From positions 1-6,976 of the forward strand of contig JAISXE010000207.1 in the NCBI GenBank assembly GCA_031270615.1: a DNA stretch of 6,976 nucleotides, in the 5' to 3' direction. Source of the DNA: Spirochaetia bacterium. GTDB lineage: Bacteria > Spirochaetota > Spirochaetia > DTKZ01. A program made the position numbers and the translations under genes. The notes under the pieces are model-generated. The model ran no database searches and was not told where the DNA came from. It saw only the letters and a program-made list of their open reading frames with translations. Position 1 is the stretch's first letter, and the number at the start of each line of letters is the position of its first letter. Positions 1 through 6,780 of this stretch are shown here, in pieces.

Positions 1-1
1 C

Positions 2-469
2 CCGCGCAATTTGTTTGTTTTTTCTTTTGACGACAATTTTACTTCCTGCGGCAAGCCCCTGTACCTTACCAAATATACCAAGGCGGAGGGCCATGTGGCC
101 AATCCCAAGATCACCGGCCTTGAGGCGGGCCGCTTCCTCCTGATGTGGGAACAGTGCGAGTTTACCACCCAGTCGCCCAATGTGATTGCTTCCGGCCCCA
201 CGGGGTACAAAACCACTTATATGCTTATCATAGACGAAGAGGGGAAGCCTCTTTCGGAAATTACCGAACTGCCTGGCATCCGCCTGAACATGAACGACGT
301 GCTGCGTTACAACAGGGCGACAGGCAAAGTTTACTGGTCAATCAACGAAGACGCTGCGAGAACCACCTATGATGGCGGTACTGTTACGCTGGAGCTTACC
401 GTTGGGGACAAAGACGCGCTTGTCACCTACGCGCTTGACCCGGATAAGCCGGTTGCCGCGAAACCATAG
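2..469 (+). CDS. C-terminal part of a beta-propeller-like protein (5' end outside window)
   Basis: The frame is open from the first bases to a TAG at 467-469, giving 155 visible residues. The TTG at 11 has no ribosome binding site and lies inside this open frame, so the real start is upstream of the window. The residues read like propeller blades: a PKITGLEAGRFLLMWE segment (strand, glycine turn, hydrophobic strand ending in Trp-Glu), then a YMLIIDEEGKPL strand with a D-E-G turn, then a LRYNRATGKVYWSIN segment. This alternation of a 'G-R/K-hydrophobic-W' strand with an 'I-D-x-x-G' turn is usual in bacterial extracytoplasmic propeller proteins. No catalytic motif or membrane anchor is visible in this part, so the function is unknown and I give no symbol. 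The gene converges on the minus-strand operon with 9 bases between the stops, and I see no convincing intrinsic terminator there. The coding call is firm; the fold is inferred. Confidence 0.75.
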   Translation, partial: PRNLFVFSFDDNFTSCGKPLYLTKYTKAEGHVANPKITGLEAGRFLLMWEQCEFTTQSPNVIASGPTGYKTTYMLIIDEEGKPLSEITELPGIRLNMNDVLRYNRATGKVYWSINEDAARTTYDGGTVTLELTVGDKDALVTYALDPDKPVAAKP

Positions 470-478
470 CGGCCGCGC

Positions 479-1687
479 TTAAAACCTGTAGCCGCCGCCG
501 AGGATGGGGCGGAGGTAGCCGGGGGAGACGGGGTCCACCGAAAAGAAGTGCATGTATTCGGCGCCCGCCTCAAGAAAGAAGGGGTCGCTGGCAAGCCACA
601 TGAGGGAGAAGCCGCCGCCCAGGGAGCTCATCAGGGTGCGCAGGGGTTCGGTTGTTTCCGTGGAAAACTCGAAGTGCAGGTTGTCCAGCAGCGCGAAGCC
701 CGCGCCCAGGCGGAAATTCAGGGCCAGGGTCCGGTTCGGGAGCCATTTTTGGAGAAGGGCGTTTACATGGAGGCCTTCATAGCGGGCGAAGGCCTCATAG
801 CCCGTGCCGCTGGTGGAGAGCAGGGTGAGGAAGGGCACGAGTTCCAGGCCCAGATAGGCCCAGGTGCGCTTGAGGGGCAGGAAGCCCGCGCGGGCCGTAA
901 GGCCCAGGGGGAAGACGGGTTTGTCGAAAAAGGTGTTTAGGTCGCCGTAGAGGGGGACGAGCGGCCCGTATCCCAGGGAGAGGTCGATGTCAACGGCCCT
1001 GCGGTAGGCAATCCTGATGGTGCCGCGCTGCGTTTCGAGGCCGCCGGGGTTTTTTATGTACACCTCGTAGAGGCCCGGCTGCAGGGCTTCCGGGTCGAAG
1101 ACCAGCCTGGCGTTTGTCCCTGAGGGGCCGGGGATATAGGCGAGGGGGACAATCCGGCCGCCGCCGTCCCGCGAGCGCAGGCAGGCTTCCGCTTTCTGGG
1201 TGAGGTTGCGCCCGTCCAGGGAGAGCGTCCAGGCGCTGTCCTCGTCCAGCCAAAAGGCTTCCGGGCTGAATGCCCGTATTTCGGGCGGCAGGGCGGGGCG
1301 GACATCGAATTCCCTCCAGGCGGAAGGCGCCCCGGGCATGTCAAAAAGGTCGTGGACGGCTATCCTGTAGCGGTAATGCCCGGCGCTGAGGGAAACCTCG
1401 ATAAAGTTTTCCGCCGTGAAATCCTTGATCGCCGGCACGAAGCCCGCGCCGCTTTGTTTTTCGATTGTTATTTCGTAGCGGTAGGCGTGCTCCTCGCCCT
1501 CCCAGGCGATGCGCTGGACGAAGCGCAGCTGGCCCCCGATTTTTTCAAAATAGAAATATCCCGCCCCATCCTCCCGCGCGTCCTGGGCGCACAGGGGCGC
1601 GGAAGCGCCGCAAAGCCAAAGCCCAAAAAAAAAGAGCGGCGTGGGAAAGAGCGCAAACAGGCGGGGGCGTCCCGGGGCGTGTTTCAT
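479..1687 (-). CDS. Exported protein with Ig-like domains and C-terminal outer-membrane beta-barrel
   Basis: This 402-residue protein is the last gene of the operon. It starts with a basic stretch (residues 1-9), a hydrophobic segment (about 10-33, with PLFFFGLWL) and a likely signal peptidase I site near A34, so it should be exported. Residues about 43-130 form an Ig/fibronectin-like module whose late strand (GHYRYRIAVHD) resembles the G-x-Y-Y-W-R-V strands of the upstream protein. Residues about 134-228 look like an IPT/TIG-type domain, ending in PGLYEVYIKNPGGLE. Residues about 229-402 alternate polar and hydrophobic residues, are rich in Gly and aromatics, and end in GGGYRF with a terminal Phe, the usual mark of BAM-inserted barrels; length suggests about eight strands. 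The ATG at 1685-1687 has GAGGA five bases upstream and lies one base after the preceding stop, indicating coupled translation. A T9 run lies in the signal-peptide codons. The periplasmic domains presumably sit below the barrel. Ligand and function are unknown. Confidence 0.85.
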   Translation of the reverse strand: MKHAPGRPRLFALFPTPLFFFGLWLCGASAPLCAQDAREDGAGYFYFEKIGGQLRFVQRIAWEGEEHAYRYEITIEKQSGAGFVPAIKDFTAENFIEVSLSAGHYRYRIAVHDLFDMPGAPSAWREFDVRPALPPEIRAFSPEAFWLDEDSAWTLSLDGRNLTQKAEACLRSRDGGGRIVPLAYIPGPSGTNARLVFDPEALQPGLYEVYIKNPGGLETQRGTIRIAYRRAVDIDLSLGYGPLVPLYGDLNTFFDKPVFPLGLTARAGFLPLKRTWAYLGLELVPFLTLLSTSGTGYEAFARYEGLHVNALLQKWLPNRTLALNFRLGAGFALLDNLHFEFSTETTEPLRTLMSSLGGGFSLMWLASDPFFLEAGAEYMHFFSVDPVSPGYLRPILGGGYRF

Positions 1688-1688
1688 G

Positions 1689-4475
1689 CTAGTCCTCGCT
1701 CGTCCCGTAGAGTATGCCTGGGTCTTTTGTCCGCGCGGCGTTTCCCGGCACGGGAACAGCCACCTGGAAGCGGTTTTCCCCCAGGACCCCGCGCTGTTCC
1801 ACGAAACCGTCCGCGGCCCTGCTTAGGGCTTCCACCTGCCAGACAAAATTCCCCTGGGCCAGGAGGGGCCGCAGATCTTCCAGGACATAGGAGGCGCTTT
1901 CCTCCGGCCCGGCGCGGAGCAGCAGCCGCCGCGTTCCGCCTTCCTCGCGCAAGAGGCTGAAGATGTAGGCGTTGGCGCCGGGAACCGGCTGCCAGCCAAA
2001 GGCGATTGTCCTGCTTTCGCGCAGCAGCGCGGCGTCGACACGGTAGCCGTCCTGGGGGCTGCGGCCCCCGGCTTCCGGCAGCAGGGGAACGGGCAGCACC
2101 CGGAAGGAGGAGGGCGCGGAGGCGCTGACATCAAAGCCGTCCCTGGTTTCCGCGCGGATCGTCCAATAATAGTTGCCCTCGGAAAGCCGGACAAGGCGGA
2201 TGGTTTTTGGCGGGTTGCGGAGGTCCATGAGCGGCTTTCCGGCAAGGGGGTCGGGGTTCTGCGAAAGCACGAAGCGGGTTGACGCCGCGTTGCCGGGACT
2301 CCAGCGCAGCTCCGTGGGCTGCCGCAGGGCCTCAAGGCCCGCGTAGGCGTGTCCGGCAGGCGGATGGTCCAGGGTCACAAGATGGAGCCGGCGCATGGCA
2401 AAGCTGCCCGCGGCCAAAAGCCCGGTGCGCCGGGAAAACAAAGGCCCCTCCCCGGCGAAGGCCTGGACGGTCCAGACAAACGCGCCTTCGGGGTAGGCTT
2501 CCATGGGGAGGGTTTTGTCCCTGTCCTGGCAGAAATCGTCTTTGTACACGGGCCGGCCCTGGGCGGAGCTTCCCGCGTACAGGCGGAACTGGTAATACTG
2601 CGCCCCTTCCACGGCCCGCCAGCGGAAAGCTATCTGCGCGTCCGCGCGTACTTCCAGCCTTTCGGCGGGCCGGGGGCTTTCCAGGACAGGCGCGGAGAAG
2701 GGCGGGACCACGTTCAGGCGCTGGGCCGGGGTTTGGAGGGACCCGCCTTCGGCCTGCGAGGAGACGCGCCAGTAATAGGTGCCTGCGGGCAGGCCCCTCC
2801 CCCGCGCGGGGCTGGAAGACTCCTCGTCCACCGCAAGCGGGGAAAAATCCGCGTTGGGAGACATTTGAAACCGCGCCGGGCCGGAGCGCCCCAGTTTCCA
2901 GGCAAAGCGGAGGTCCCGCGCAAGGCTGTGGGCCACGGTGTAATTGTCCGGCGGGTAGATCGTCCGGGGGGAAGAGGCGTCCTCCAGCGCGGTAAAGGAG
3001 CGCGGGGGGGAAACAGGGGAACTGACACCCTCCTCATCGGTCAGGAAGACGCCCCAGTAATACTGCCCGGCCTGCAATGCCGTGTCCTGTTGTCCGTAGA
3101 CGAAAAAACTGTCCCGTAGGGTTTGGGCGATAACAGGATCGCTTAAATCCGCGCGGGGGGAAATCCAGATTGTATAAGAGGCAGCCTCCTCGCCGGGGCG
3201 CCAGGAGAAATACACGTCCTCCCGTTCCCGCGCGATGTTGAGCTGGCTTCCGTCTGCCGGGGCCTGGAGCCGGGGGGCTTCCAGGGCGCCGCCCTGTTCT
3301 ATCACGAAAGAGGCGACAGCGGAAGGCAGGGCCGTTCCCTCAAAGCCTTCCGGGAACACGGGAGTGACCCGCCAGTACCAGCGCCCGGGGCCCAGCCCGG
3401 AAGACACGAAAGAGGCCCCTTGTGCCTGGATGCTGAAGGAAGGGCTGTCCATGCCGGGATTGTCCGCGACCTCCAGGCGGTACAGGAAGGCGTGTTCCTG
3501 CTCCGTCCACTGGAAGCGCAGCGACGGGAACCGCGTCCTGTAGCGGTACACCTGGTCTTCCGCCGGGCTAATCGTCCTGGGCGCGGGCGCGTGGATGATG
3601 GTAAGCTTGCCGGACGAAGCGGAGGCCGGAGGCTCCGCGCCCTCGCGATAGGCGCGCCAGAAGTACGTCCCCGGGGCGAGGCTGAAGCTGAACGCGGAAG
3701 AGGCGTCCGCCGAGCTTTGGCTGGCGAGTATCCGCCGGAACTTCCGGTCCGCGGAAATTTCAATGCGGGCGGAGTCCGTATCCGAAAAATCCAGGGCGCG
3801 CCAGGTAAAGCCCACCGGCAGGGCCGCGTTTTCCGGCACAAGAAGCCGCGCGCCGGGCCGGGGGGAAATAACCGCCACCCAGGGGCCTGGCGAAGAGCCG
3901 CCCGCCGAAAGCGCAAAAACATCCCCGGCGCGCGCATCCTGCGTTCCGGCGGTGTTCCCCACGCGGGCGCTGCCCTCCAGAACGCTTACGCCTAAACCCT
4001 CCGCGCCCGCCGAGGCGCTTACCAGGGCGTCGGGGCCAAGCTCCACGCGGGCATCCCCGGAGACGAGGGTCAGGGGAGCGCCGCTGCGGGAAACCGCGCT
4101 GACGCCGCCCCGCGTCAGGGACAGGGAGGCGCGGGAGTCTTCAAAATGGACCTGAATCAGGCTGTTTTCGGCAAGGTCAATGGCCGCGCCGCCGTCCCGG
4201 AAGGTAATGGTGGCGTCCGAAAGCCCCGCCGTCCTGATAAAGTCCCCGTTGTAAACCGGGGAGCGTGTCTGCAGCCTGTCCCACACCACCCTGTCCGAGA
4301 ACCTCCTCTGGGCCGCGTTGTACTTGAAGGTAATAATCCCCACAGGCTCCTCGTTAAGCCGCGTGAGCGCCATGTTCAAATCCCGCCAAAACAAATAGAG
4401 GCACGCGGAGGTTCCGATAAACCACAACACGATTACCAGAATATCGCGACGGCCGCGAGGGCTGCTTTCCTTCAT
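1689..4475 (-). CDS. Membrane-anchored FecR-domain protein with seven fibronectin-III-like repeats
   Basis: This 928-residue protein is the middle gene of the operon. A basic N-terminus (RGRRD) precedes one transmembrane segment at about residues 11-29 with no clear cleavage site, so it is probably a signal anchor with the rest in the periplasm. Residues about 72-190 match the FecR fold: SPVYNGDFIRT, SDATITFRDG, a 'G-x-V-x-V' turn and ARAGDVFALS near its end. Seven modules of about 90-105 residues follow, each with a late strand of pattern G-x-(YF)-(YFV)-W-x-(VIA): residues 269-275, 364-370, 470-476, 565-571, 664-670, 767-773 and 875-881. Most begin with a 'P-x-D/P-x-x-x' segment and an F-x-W strand. 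Classical FecR proteins relay signals from TonB receptors to ECF sigma factors; neither partner is seen here, so the FecR-like fold may serve a structural or ligand-binding role. The ATG at 4473-4475 has AGGGGA just upstream, overlapping the cyclase stop. The coding call is firm; the role is inferred. Confidence 0.9.
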   Translation of the reverse strand: MKESSPRGRRDILVIVLWFIGTSACLYLFWRDLNMALTRLNEEPVGIITFKYNAAQRRFSDRVVWDRLQTRSPVYNGDFIRTAGLSDATITFRDGGAAIDLAENSLIQVHFEDSRASLSLTRGGVSAVSRSGAPLTLVSGDARVELGPDALVSASAGAEGLGVSVLEGSARVGNTAGTQDARAGDVFALSAGGSSPGPWVAVISPRPGARLLVPENAALPVGFTWRALDFSDTDSARIEISADRKFRRILASQSSADASSAFSFSLAPGTYFWRAYREGAEPPASASSGKLTIIHAPAPRTISPAEDQVYRYRTRFPSLRFQWTEQEHAFLYRLEVADNPGMDSPSFSIQAQGASFVSSGLGPGRWYWRVTPVFPEGFEGTALPSAVASFVIEQGGALEAPRLQAPADGSQLNIAREREDVYFSWRPGEEAASYTIWISPRADLSDPVIAQTLRDSFFVYGQQDTALQAGQYYWGVFLTDEEGVSSPVSPPRSFTALEDASSPRTIYPPDNYTVAHSLARDLRFAWKLGRSGPARFQMSPNADFSPLAVDEESSSPARGRGLPAGTYYWRVSSQAEGGSLQTPAQRLNVVPPFSAPVLESPRPAERLEVRADAQIAFRWRAVEGAQYYQFRLYAGSSAQGRPVYKDDFCQDRDKTLPMEAYPEGAFVWTVQAFAGEGPLFSRRTGLLAAGSFAMRRLHLVTLDHPPAGHAYAGLEALRQPTELRWSPGNAASTRFVLSQNPDPLAGKPLMDLRNPPKTIRLVRLSEGNYYWTIRAETRDGFDVSASAPSSFRVLPVPLLPEAGGRSPQDGYRVDAALLRESRTIAFGWQPVPGANAYIFSLLREEGGTRRLLLRAGPEESASYVLEDLRPLLAQGNFVWQVEALSRAADGFVEQRGVLGENRFQVAVPVPGNAARTKDPGILYGTSED

Positions 4476-4479
4476 GTGT

Positions 4480-4486
4480 TCCCCTA
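4480..4486 (-). promoter_or_regulatory. Ribosome binding site overlapping the cyclase stop codon
   Basis: On the minus strand the cyclase TAG (4486-4484) forms part of AGGGGA (4485-4480), which sits four bases before the ATG of the FecR-like gene. Terminating and initiating ribosomes would occupy the same site, consistent with translational coupling and balanced synthesis. Confidence 0.6.
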
Positions 4487-6406
4487 TCCCTCTATTTTGT
4501 ACTTTTTTTCTTCAATGTCGGTGTTCACCGTGCCGAGGTCAACCGCTTCCAGGTCCAGGATGTTCCGCAGCTCCGCAAGGCTCGCGGGGGCCTCCTGGGC
4601 TTCCCCCGCCTTCGCCCGCAGGTTGACCACCGCGAACATCCGCACCGGCTTTTCCTTGCCCTTCATCGACACCGAAGGCATTTCCTCCGTGATAAGGTCT
4701 TCCGCGACAAGCTTCCAGGTGTTTTCCGTGATAAGGATGTCCGTGTGCAGGGGTTTGTTGAGGGTCTCGCTGCGGCTCGCGAGGTTCACGGGGTCGCCCA
4801 CGACCGTGTACTCCATGCGCTTCTCGGAGCCTATCTGCCCCACCGTCACCAGGCCCGAATTGATCCCGCAGCCTATACGGATCAGGGGGTTTTTTGGGTC
4901 ATTGTCCAGGCGGCTGCGGTTTAACTTCGCCAGCTCCAGGCGCATCAAAAGCGCGGCCTTGACGCAGGCCAGGGCGTCCGCCCGGGGGCTTCCGGCGGTG
5001 TAGGCCGTCCCCCAGTGGGCCATGACCGCGTCCCCAATAAACTTGTCCACGACGCCGCCCCCGGTTTTTTCAATACAGCCCACCATCTGGTTGAAATACT
5101 CGTTCAGCCACTCAACGATACGGTTGGAGGCGTCCTCCTTGAATACGTTGGTGAAGTTTTCGGATATTCTGGTAAAGTCCCGGATATCCGAAAAAAAGAT
5201 GGTGGCGAATTTCAGCGTGCCGCCCCGTTTGATCTCGCCCCGCATGGCCCGCACGGCGATCTCCCTGTTGGTAAAACGCCCAAAGGTGATAAGGGCGCTA
5301 CTCATCCGGGCGAAACTCTCGGTCAGCGCGCCGATCTCGTCCCTGCTCTTTGACTCCAGGCCCACCTCGAAGTTCCCCTCCTGGATCTGCCCCGCGGCGG
5401 CGGTGAGCTTCCGCAGGGGCGTGCTGATGCTTTTGGAAAAAAACCAAATAAAAAGAACCGCCGTCAGAAGCACCGCCCCGGTCAAATAGATATTCCGCCG
5501 CGTGGTGGCGGCCACCCCCTCAAAAACGACATCGTAGCCCACCGTGGTGACAACCGCGGCATTGGCCATGCTGAGGCGGGTAAAAGCGCCGAACACCTGG
5601 GTGCCGTCCTCGCCCGTATACAAAGTTTGCAGGCTGTTTTCCGGGCTTTCCCGCAGGGAGCGGATAAAAGCCTGGCCGCCCACATTTACCCCCGCCAGCG
5701 TAAGCTCGCCGTCCGCGTGGACAAGGACATCCCCCTCGCCATTAATCATGAAAGTCGTGTTCGCCCCCGCGCCAAAAGTCTGGGCCAGGGACTCAAGGGA
5801 AAAAAAAATGACCACCGCCTGCCACGTCCCGCTCCCCGGCCAGGGGTAGAACAAGGCAAGCAGGGGAACGCCAAAATCCGGCGCCGCGTTCAGAAGAACC
5901 GTCTCCTCCGCCCGGGCGCGGCGGATCTCCTCTTTGTGCGCCTCGACAAAAGCGCCGATCCGGGAAGGCTCGATCTCGTGTGACTGCAAAAAAACATCGT
6001 TGACCAGGCCGCCCGCCAAAACCGGGGACGCCGCAGCCGAGGAAGAGGCATCGGGATCCGGAGCCACAACGATGGCCGCGATATCATGGTTGTGCTCGAA
6101 AAAAAAACCCGCGGCCTGGCGGAAAACCGACGCCCCGCTTCCGACCGCGTTCAACGTATCCAGAAGCACAAGCACGTTTGAGCGCACCATGCCCAGCATT
6201 ATCTCAGCCTCCGCCGCGCTCCTCTTGTTGATCGTAAAGTTGTTGTCCTCCGCCGTCACCTGCACGTCCCGCGACACCATGACCGACACAAGCGCCGTTA
6301 TCGCCCCCAGGGCGACAAGAAGCAGAATACTGATAATCGTGATAAGTTTGATCCCTATAGGGTGTTTAACCTGTATAGCGCCTGGCGCCTTGGGAGTGTC
6401 GGGCAC
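4484..6406 (-). CDS. Receptor-type class IIIb adenylate cyclase (periplasmic sensor, HAMP, cyclase domain)
   Basis: This protein of 640 residues makes cAMP from ATP. Residue numbers count from the GTG at 6404-6406. TM1 is about 18-44, a periplasmic sensor (Cache-like in size and layout) about 45-300, TM2 about 304-324, HAMP about 325-377 (ISTPLRKLTAAAGQI, DEIGALTESF) and the class III catalytic domain about 399-593. Catalytic residues are complete: metal-binding Asp407 (FFSDIRDFT) and Asp459 (KFIGDAVMA), substrate-selecting Lys455 and Thr534, transition-state Asn541 and Arg545 (YTVVGDPVNLASR). The Lys/Thr pair marks an adenylate rather than guanylate cyclase of subclass IIIb, a group in which bicarbonate stimulation is known; that is not shown for this protein. 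An acidic tail of about 45 residues follows. A TTG at 6431-6433 would add nine residues, but the GTG has AGGAGG five bases upstream and the promoter lies almost on the TTG. It is the first gene of the operon, 8 bases before the FecR-like gene. Two T9 runs lie in the sensor codons. Confidence 0.93.
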   Translation of the reverse strand: MPDTPKAPGAIQVKHPIGIKLITIISILLLVALGAITALVSVMVSRDVQVTAEDNNFTINKRSAAEAEIMLGMVRSNVLVLLDTLNAVGSGASVFRQAAGFFFEHNHDIAAIVVAPDPDASSSAAASPVLAGGLVNDVFLQSHEIEPSRIGAFVEAHKEEIRRARAEETVLLNAAPDFGVPLLALFYPWPGSGTWQAVVIFFSLESLAQTFGAGANTTFMINGEGDVLVHADGELTLAGVNVGGQAFIRSLRESPENSLQTLYTGEDGTQVFGAFTRLSMANAAVVTTVGYDVVFEGVAATTRRNIYLTGAVLLTAVLFIWFFSKSISTPLRKLTAAAGQIQEGNFEVGLESKSRDEIGALTESFARMSSALITFGRFTNREIAVRAMRGEIKRGGTLKFATIFFSDIRDFTRISENFTNVFKEDASNRIVEWLNEYFNQMVGCIEKTGGGVVDKFIGDAVMAHWGTAYTAGSPRADALACVKAALLMRLELAKLNRSRLDNDPKNPLIRIGCGINSGLVTVGQIGSEKRMEYTVVGDPVNLASRSETLNKPLHTDILITENTWKLVAEDLITEEMPSVSMKGKEKPVRMFAVVNLRAKAGEAQEAPASLAELRNILDLEAVDLGTVNTDIEEKKYKIEG

Positions 6407-6420
6407 GGTCTCCTCCTCGC
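6407..6420 (-). promoter_or_regulatory. Strong ribosome binding site that fixes the cyclase start
   Basis: Read on the minus strand, AGGAGG (6417-6412) is followed by five bases and then GTG (6406-6404). This is near-ideal Shine-Dalgarno sequence and spacing. It supports the GTG over the in-frame TTG at 6433 and GTG at 6430, neither of which has a comparable site. Confidence 0.8.
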
Positions 6421-6436
6421 GTATGATCACCAAATC

Positions 6437-6466
6437 ATTCTACCACACATAGGGGGCTTTGCGCAA
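6437..6466 (-). promoter_or_regulatory. Candidate sigma-70-type extended -10 promoter for the operon
   Basis: On the minus strand, TAGAAT (6442-6437, one mismatch to TATAAT) is preceded by TGG, giving an extended -10. A weak -35, TTGCGC (6466-6461), lies 18 bases upstream. Transcription would begin near 6430, leaving a leader of about 24 bases that holds the AGGAGG site. The -35 overlaps an 8-bp palindrome, TTGCGCAA (6459-6466), which could be an operator half or chance. This is the only good promoter I see for the three genes, whose gaps are too short to hold others. Confidence 0.55.
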
Positions 6467-6499
6467 GCGCCCAGGGTGCGATTGCTTTTTCAGGGCGCA

Positions 6500-6527
6500 T
6501 TTTTTTTCGGCCGCGGCCGAAAAAAAA
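6500..6527. repeat. Perfect 28-bp palindrome, T8-(CGGCCG)2-A8
   Basis: Eight T, two direct copies of the palindromic hexamer CGGCCG, then eight A, with exact twofold symmetry centred between 6513 and 6514. It is not a standard intrinsic terminator: on both strands the T run precedes the GC stem and the A run follows it. It lies about 70-97 bases upstream of the predicted transcription start of the operon, so a protein-binding site, a bent-DNA or UP-like element, or a cruciform are possible roles. Confidence 0.85.
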
Positions 6528-6528
6528 C

Positions 6529-6595
6529 CGGGCTTTCCGCGGCAATTCCTCGCCCGCCTGCTGCGGGCTGCGGGATTTCCGCTGCAATCCCTTGC
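6529..6595. repeat. Imperfect 25-bp direct repeat (6529-6553 and 6571-6595)
   Basis: Two copies beginning CGGG and containing TTTCCGC-x-GCAAT match at 21 of 25 positions, 42 bases apart. The interval contains a 6-bp GC stem-loop (GCCCGC at 6552-6557 with GCGGGC at 6563-6568) and a tandem CTGCGGG pair at 6561-6574. The second copy folds back on itself, GGGATT (6572-6577) with AATCCC (6586-6591). This looks like remains of duplicated intergenic repeat units; no function is evident. Confidence 0.6.
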
Positions 6596-6717
6596 GCAGA
6601 AGAAGCAAGAGAAACCAAACCACGGACGGCACGGACCACCCCGACAGAAAAAATCCTGTTACTATTTCAGCCGCCTTGCACAACAGAATAAGAGAAACCG
6701 AAAGACCTCACGGCACG

Positions 6718-6780
6718 GCAATCACGGAAATTGCGTGATTTTGCGGGGCTTCGCCCAGTGGTTGCAATCAGGAAATCGCG
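6718..6780. repeat. Imperfect direct repeat of about 18 bp (6718-6735 and 6764-6780)
   Basis: Both copies start GCAATCA and continue GGAAAT-x-GCG. They agree at 16 of 18 aligned positions with one single-base gap. The first copy also forms a 7-bp stem-loop, AATCACG (6720-6726) with CGTGATT (6734-6740). A small GGGC-TTC-GCCC hairpin (6746-6756) lies between the copies. An eight-T run follows at 6786-6793. Confidence 0.5.

Noticed and set aside
1570..1600. Lipoprotein signal (Cys33) in the barrel protein
   Set aside because: The residues before the Cys are A-P-L, with Leu at -1 and Pro at -2, which fits even relaxed spirochaete lipoboxes poorly. A signal peptidase I site and the C-terminal barrel fit better.
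2279..3119. Long plus-strand frames opposite the FecR-like gene (and similar ones at 548-940, 1352-1960 and 3420-3995)
   Set aside because: They are Arg/Pro/Gly-rich shadows caused by high GC codon use in the minus-strand genes, with no recognisable domain, while the minus-strand proteins have clear domains.
6500..6527. Intrinsic terminator reading of the palindrome
   Set aside because: The T run comes before the GC stem and the A run after it on both strands, the opposite of stem-then-T.
6435..6683. Possible 82-residue minus-strand protein upstream of the cyclase
   Set aside because: It runs through the 28-bp palindrome and the direct repeats, its translation is basic and low in complexity after one hydrophobic stretch, and its end overlaps the operon promoter. 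No ribosome binding site was convincing.
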